A DNA stretch of 64,000 nucleotides. Origin: Luidia sarsii (Eukaryota; Echinodermata; Asteroidea; Paxillosida; Luidiidae). The notes beneath the pieces are model-generated. The model saw only the letters and a program-made list of their open reading frames with translations, was not told the origin of the DNA and did no database searches. The stretch covers positions 16,539,426 through 16,603,425 of the forward strand of contig OX465105.1 of the NCBI GenBank assembly GCA_949987565.1, given 5' to 3'. Each line of letters begins with the position of its first letter. Positions within the stretch are counted from its first letter, which is position 1. Of this stretch, positions 59,136 through 64,000 are shown in pieces. The translations under genes and the position numbers were made by a program.

Positions 59136-61597
59136 AGTCTCCTGAGAGCCATTCTCGTTCACGGGGGGTGAGGAGATTATCTACATATTAGCCTAGGCGT
59201 TACCGCAAGCGTTCTACATTGGTCAACCTCGTATCCAGACAAAACGTCATTTCCTCACAGGAAGACGTCACCCAATAATGCCACCCAATGAAAGAAAATG
59301 GACGCCCTTAGTGATATGATACAACGTTGGTGTCGATGCAAATGATAAACACTTTATCCCGAATGACTGTTTCATGAATGAAATTTGCCTTCACACCGTT
59401 GGTTTTTGTTTTTTACCGATGTTCGGAGGAGTCAATTTTGGCCGCTGTGACTCTTTCGTCTCCGCCACGGGTCTGTTTGTTGAAGTACTGCTCATTGCTA
59501 TCGATGAAAAGTTGCACCAATGAAAATTTTAAAAACACCAAGAACGATTAAAACCAGGCACTTGATACTCAATGAGGTTTTGCCCTTGCTCAACGTGATA
59601 GACACTGAGTGCTCATCGGTGCTTTGCCCAGTGCCTGATAAAAAAAATATGTCAGACAGCTCGGGCGGGATTCGAGCCCGCGACTCCCGATTTCTAGTAC
59701 GGACGTCTCAATAACCACTGGACCACCGAGCTGGTCGAGGTCGTGCGGTGGATTCCAATATTGTATAGCGGCGGGTACTGCGTTGCATCATAGATATAAC
59801 ATGATGTTTGCGTCGAGGAGAATGTAATTCAATGAGGGTTTGCCCTTGCTCGACGTGATAAACACCGAGTGCTCAGTGCTCATTGGAACCTCATTGAATT
59901 ACATTCTCCTCGACGCAAACATATATCTGTGACGCTCCTAACCAAAATGGGATCTGCTCAGTAAGAAGTGAATCTCTCAGCTGAACAGTTGGACCGTCCG
60001 TGTAATCATCCCATGCTTACTGAGTATTGTATGGGATAGATTAGGCCTGTTTTTTGCTTTATATAGCGTAACATAAAAGTGAAGCTTTGGATGGTATAGC
60101 GCAGCCAATCAGCTATCTCCGCGCTGGAGTATGCATGTTCTGTGCTTGATGAGGTACGGTAGGTGTTAAAATGCGGCCCCTTTGAATTGTTTAGAGAATA
60201 TTTACTTGTTCGGAATACGGTAAAGTGTTTGCCGTAAGCTTTCGAACCAACATTGCATGCATAATACATGTACACATGTAACAGACTTGCATGGAGGCAG
60301 GTTGGTTGATATTGAAGCGCACATCGTATATACCGATACAAAAAAAGAACACACAAAAAGCAAAGCAACTGATTATAGGCTTTCATTAGTAAACATTAAA
60401 TTAGTGTATTAATTAAGCATTACCTGACGTGTACTACAACAGGGTGTGGTGGAAAGAAGCTTCGTGCACGCAAAACTGTTATAATGATGCCATTTCTCGG
60501 AACAAACAAGTCAAGCACACCATTCCATTGATAAAAAAAGAAAAAGAATTGCATGACAAGGTGAGAACATGTGACCGTTGATCTCACGTCCCCATTCAAT
60601 CCTAGCACTGGAATCCGACTCCAAAGAGAATCGGGTATTCTTTGGTTTTTTTTTTTTTTTTTTTTGGGGGGGGGAAGCATGCGGGAACTATATTCTGGGT
60701 GTAACATTTCCCCCTCTGTTTGCACTGAATGGTAATTTCATAGCCAGGGGGCATATATCTATCTGCCGTCAGCATTTCCGAAAAGCAAAGAGTGGCAGAA
60801 AAGACAAACACAAAAATTCGTATTAGTAGGCGGGGAGCCTGCTTTCCCCCCGAGAAGCAGAAACGGCTCTTCCTTTCGGGCGTCAACTTGACTTCAACCT
60901 GACTGCTGTGCTAAAACCCATGCGAAAGATTTGTTGTTCACTGGCGGGTCTATTTCTCTCAACAAGGCGTATACAATTTCCGTGCTTTGCTATTAATGCC
61001 AAACAAGCCGCCAGGCTGCAACTATATAGTATCTATTGTGTATATATATACAGGGATGTTTATAGCTAATCAGACCGCATGCGTGCTCTTAGTGCATATG
61101 GGCATTTCCCTATTATAAGCATAAGGCCGGCCGTGCATTCGCCAGCATCTACATGGAAGCTTATGAGCTCATTATTCCTCGGTCATGCTCTTGGTGCTTC
61201 GGCATTTTGTGTGTGTGTGTATGTATGGGTGTGCTTACATAAGGTGGGTTGTGAGGTATACTGGAACAATGGGTGGGTACTCAGAACAATGGGACCGCTC
61301 CTTGTGGGGTACTTGTTTGGTACCCCATAAGGTTTTCACGAAACGGATTATTTGTAATTAACTCAAAAAGAAGGAATTCCCGAGGTATGTTTATCAAATA
61401 GAACTATTTTATATAAGGAAAGTTCGCTAGAAATTTCAGCCTAGAAAAGTGATTCTGGTTCGAAAGGGAGCGATTTGAATTAGGCTTTTCTGGGAGTGTT
61501 TTTTTTAGTACACGAGAACAAAGGAAATACCCCACAAGTATACGCGTGAACGGGTTTGGGTTTGGGTGTGTGTGCGTGTGTGTGTAAAAAACTGCTC
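59136..61597. other. Repeat fragments only
   Basis: Contains TGGTCAAGTGG-family SINE copies on the minus strand (59570-59740, partial 59815-59905) and a GT repeat near 61207. No exon was recognised. Confidence 0.5.
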
Positions 61598-61975
61598 CCG
61601 GTGTCCTGCCAAAAAGTGTCCCTGCCAAATACTGTCCGCTCATTAGCATACTGATCGCTGATTGGTTAGCGTTAGGACTAGGATTAGGGTCGTTAGGGTT
61701 AGGGTTTGGATTAGAATTAGGATTGGGATTAGGATTAGGGTTTGGATTAGGGTTGTTTGGGTTAGGGTTAGCGTTACGGTTACAGTTAGGGTCCAACGGT
61801 ACCAAAGTACCCAACGTTGCGTGTGTTAGGCCAGCAACCATACACAATGCGTGTGTAGTGCGCAACCATACCCCAACCACGGTGGTTGAATGTCATACGT
61901 ATTGGACCAATCAGCGGTCAGTATGCTAATGAGTGGACACTATTTGGCAGGGGACATTATTTGGCATGACACCGG
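61598..61975. mobile_element. Inverted-repeat element with telomere-like core
   Basis: Arms of about 75 bp (ccggtgtcctgccaaaaagt, ctcattagcatactgatcgc and complements) enclose about 110 bp of gggtta/ggatta variants (61680-61795). No target duplication was resolved. Confidence 0.8.
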
Positions 61976-62150
61976 TTCTATATAATTATACCACGTGTGA
62001 TCTTTTTTTTTAGGTGCATTGTTCCGAATTCATAGCGTCCCTACAAGCGCTTCAGGCTCATGAATTTCTCATTCACTCCGACCCTGTCCGTCCCGGTGGG
62101 GGGGGGGGTGTTGGTCAATTTCATAGAGCCGCTTTATCACCCAAATTTGC

Positions 62151-62502
62151 TTAAAGGCCCTGTACAACATTGGTAAAGGTCAAAGGAGTGCCACAGTTTG
62201 TGCGTTAAACCATTAAACACTCCAAAAAAGCAATATTTCGAAGGCTTTAGCTCAAAATGGTCTGAGAAAGTAGAAAAGTGCAACACAAAAAACATTCTGT
62301 AATGTAAGAAGTAGTTATTACTCGCGAGAAATACACTATTTGTTGATGCTTGAGTGAAGATTTCTCGAGAAATACAGCATCCCAGTCTGTAAGATTTTAA
62401 CATGAGGATTCTATCATGGCCATCTACAAACTGTGTAAACTAGACGGAAATCTGTGGACATCGATGTTTTCCGATCTTCCCAATGTTGTATTGGGCCTTT
62501 AA
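62151..62502. mobile_element. TTAA MITE, GGCCCTGTACAACATTGG copy
   Basis: Starts ttaaaggccctgtacaacat, ends caatgttgtattgggccttt followed by aa, with TTAA at both ends. Same family as 28579-28945. Confidence 0.82.
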
Positions 62503-63690
62503 AAACATGAAAAAACCTTCCTCAGAAGAATCAACTAGCTATAGGTTGCCGGCCAAAGTTCTAATTGCATTTCTAATGCTAAGCATCAGGTGAAATTTGT
62601 CAATCTCGTTTTATGAAAAGAGGGGAAACATTTCTTGCTCAGCAGACTTTTTCACGCTTAAGCGGCTCTGTGAAATTGGGCCCGGGTTTCTTAAAAAAAA
62701 AACCACTTTCACATTTTGACGCGTGCAAAGCTGCAGTGCATTTAATTTTGTGCGGCCTGGGGAGAACGACAAGGAGACTAAACCATTCATGCATGCGATG
62801 TAAAATGATTGCCAAGCGATCGTTAGCGAAACAGGGCGGGGGGGGGTGGGGTTGTCCGATAGCCGACTTCCTTATTGAAACCCCATGGCCCATCCTCTTT
62901 CCGATCCGGCTCACAACTTGCTGTCTCAATCAGTATAACTAACCATTAGGACGGAGCCAACAGAGTTAGCGTTAAGACATAATCGTACACCAGACCGAGT
63001 TAGTAAAGTCCCGGCGATACTCGCCTCAACCACGTTAAAAAGCACACCAAGTGATCGAGTTCGGTTGAGTCTCCATTAAAAAATCACTGATTTCACCCAC
63101 ATGATAATAAGGAAGGTTATAGTTTTACTTGTGGTTTTCGGTGAAACCACTGGGTTAATACACTCGACCAATGTTCTCCATCGCTGTCGACGGAACCGGT
63201 TTTTTGGTTTTTTTTACCCAAAACTCACATGCTGCGGATTGAGTGGAAAGGTGAGCCCGTTCGTTAAAAACGACATGATTTGTGTCTCAACTCGTACAGA
63301 AAACAGGACCAAATAAATCAAATAAAAATCATATAAAGTCGTGTCATGGTCGGTTCGTACTTCGTGCGAATGACGTTGACTCTGATGTTGGCGCAGGAAG
63401 TTAGCATGTATACGGATTCTTGGTTTCGTAGCCAACATCGCTTCTCTTATATACACGAAACGAGACTATGGGCTAGGTATTCAGAAACAAGTATTTCGAC
63501 TTCCATAGTTTATCTGATTTATTCTCTGTATGGAACAGGGGAAGAAACGTCCTATTATTCAGCCACAAACCACAGCCATATAGCTGCATATTTTTAGGGT
63601 TTTTTTTTCACCGGGGACGAAGCCTGAGCTGGCCACAGCGCGCGCTCCAGGGATTCGCATAAAGGTCTCACACGCGTTTAACGATATTCA
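62503..63690. other. No gene or repeat recognised
   Basis: A stretch of about 1.2 kb with only short poly-G and poly-T runs. Open frames here are short and match nothing I know. Confidence 0.4.
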
Positions 63691-63699
63691 CCGCCGTGG

Positions 63700-64000
63700 T
63701 GTCAGATAAGATTTGAAGGTTTGCATGGTGGAAATGCCAAGTAGGTGGTTTGGGGGTGACACCATGCATGTACATCATCTCTTAAGAGAAGGAGTGTGGC
63801 TCTGAAAAGAGCCGGTAACTCAACGTTTCGGGTAACTAAACGTTTTGGAATCCAGCTGTCTCCTGACGACGGGTAGAGTACACACTATACCCGAAACGTT
63901 GGAATCCAGCAGTCTCCTGACAACGGGTAGAGTACACACGACCCGAAACGTTGAGTAACCTGCTCTTTTCATAGCCATACTCCTTCTCTTAAGAGATGAT
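63700..64000. mobile_element. TGGCTCTGAAAAGAGCC palindromic element cut by the window edge
   Basis: Begins gataagatttgaaggtttgc, then ggggtgacaccatgc and ggctctgaaaagagcc, with two tandem copies of the gtctcctgacgacgggtaga / acccgaaacgttg block. The inverted right arm (ccatactccttctctt) runs off at 64000. Confidence 0.8.

Noticed and set aside
61680..61800. Chromosome end or true telomere
   Set aside because: The ggatta/gggtta variants are degenerate, only about 110 bp long, and enclosed in inverted arms with normal DNA on both sides.

Overview
The window is nuclear DNA from an animal. Every recognised gene is split by GT-AG introns, the coding exons match metazoan families, and intergenic and intronic DNA is full of MITE-like elements, tRNA-derived SINE copies and minisatellites. 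The protein families (a nicotinic acetylcholine receptor alpha subunit, GSAP, vertebrate-like CDIPT, SLX1, UQCR10) and the repeat style suggest a marine invertebrate, perhaps a cephalochordate, echinoderm or hemichordate. The species cannot be settled from sequence alone. There is no sign of bacterial, organelle or viral genes.

Layout, left to right. (1) 3038-20047, minus: a homologue of gamma-secretase activating protein (GSAP). Seventeen exons are placed; the last C-terminal exon or exons lie left of the window or were not found. Its introns hold an 18-bp array, a GGGGCA array, a 700-bp polypurine tract and a 187-bp satellite-like array. (2) 21615-26371 and 30083-35105, minus: two tandem copies of phosphatidylinositol synthase (CDIPT), each with six exons in matching phases and 217 codons. 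The right copy is conventional. The left copy has diverged except in its last exon, which looks gene-converted. (3) 35369-35935, plus: UQCR10, a complex III subunit, head-to-head with CDIPT across a 263-bp shared promoter. (4) 38272-45972, minus: SLX1, the GIY-YIG plus RING nuclease subunit, complete in six exons. Its intron 2 holds seven extra copies of the splice acceptor and first codons of exon 3. Its intron 1 holds an 891-bp foldback element with a 9-bp target duplication. (5) 45973-53092: gene-poor DNA with MITEs, a 1.1-kb array of 17-bp units and the 3' end of a non-LTR retrotransposon. (6) 53093-56746, minus: the 3' three exons of a nicotinic acetylcholine receptor alpha-type subunit, with unusual residues in M2 and loop C; its N-terminal exons were not found. 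(7) 56747-64000: repeats only.

The genes do not form a single pathway. They are housekeeping genes (phospholipid synthesis, respiratory chain, DNA repair), a secretase modulator and a receptor. CDIPT and SLX1 are also neighbours within human 16p11.2, so part of the linkage may be ancient. The features most worth following are the SLX1 acceptor-site array, the CDIPT duplication with a localised conversion tract, the intronic foldback, and the altered receptor pore residues.
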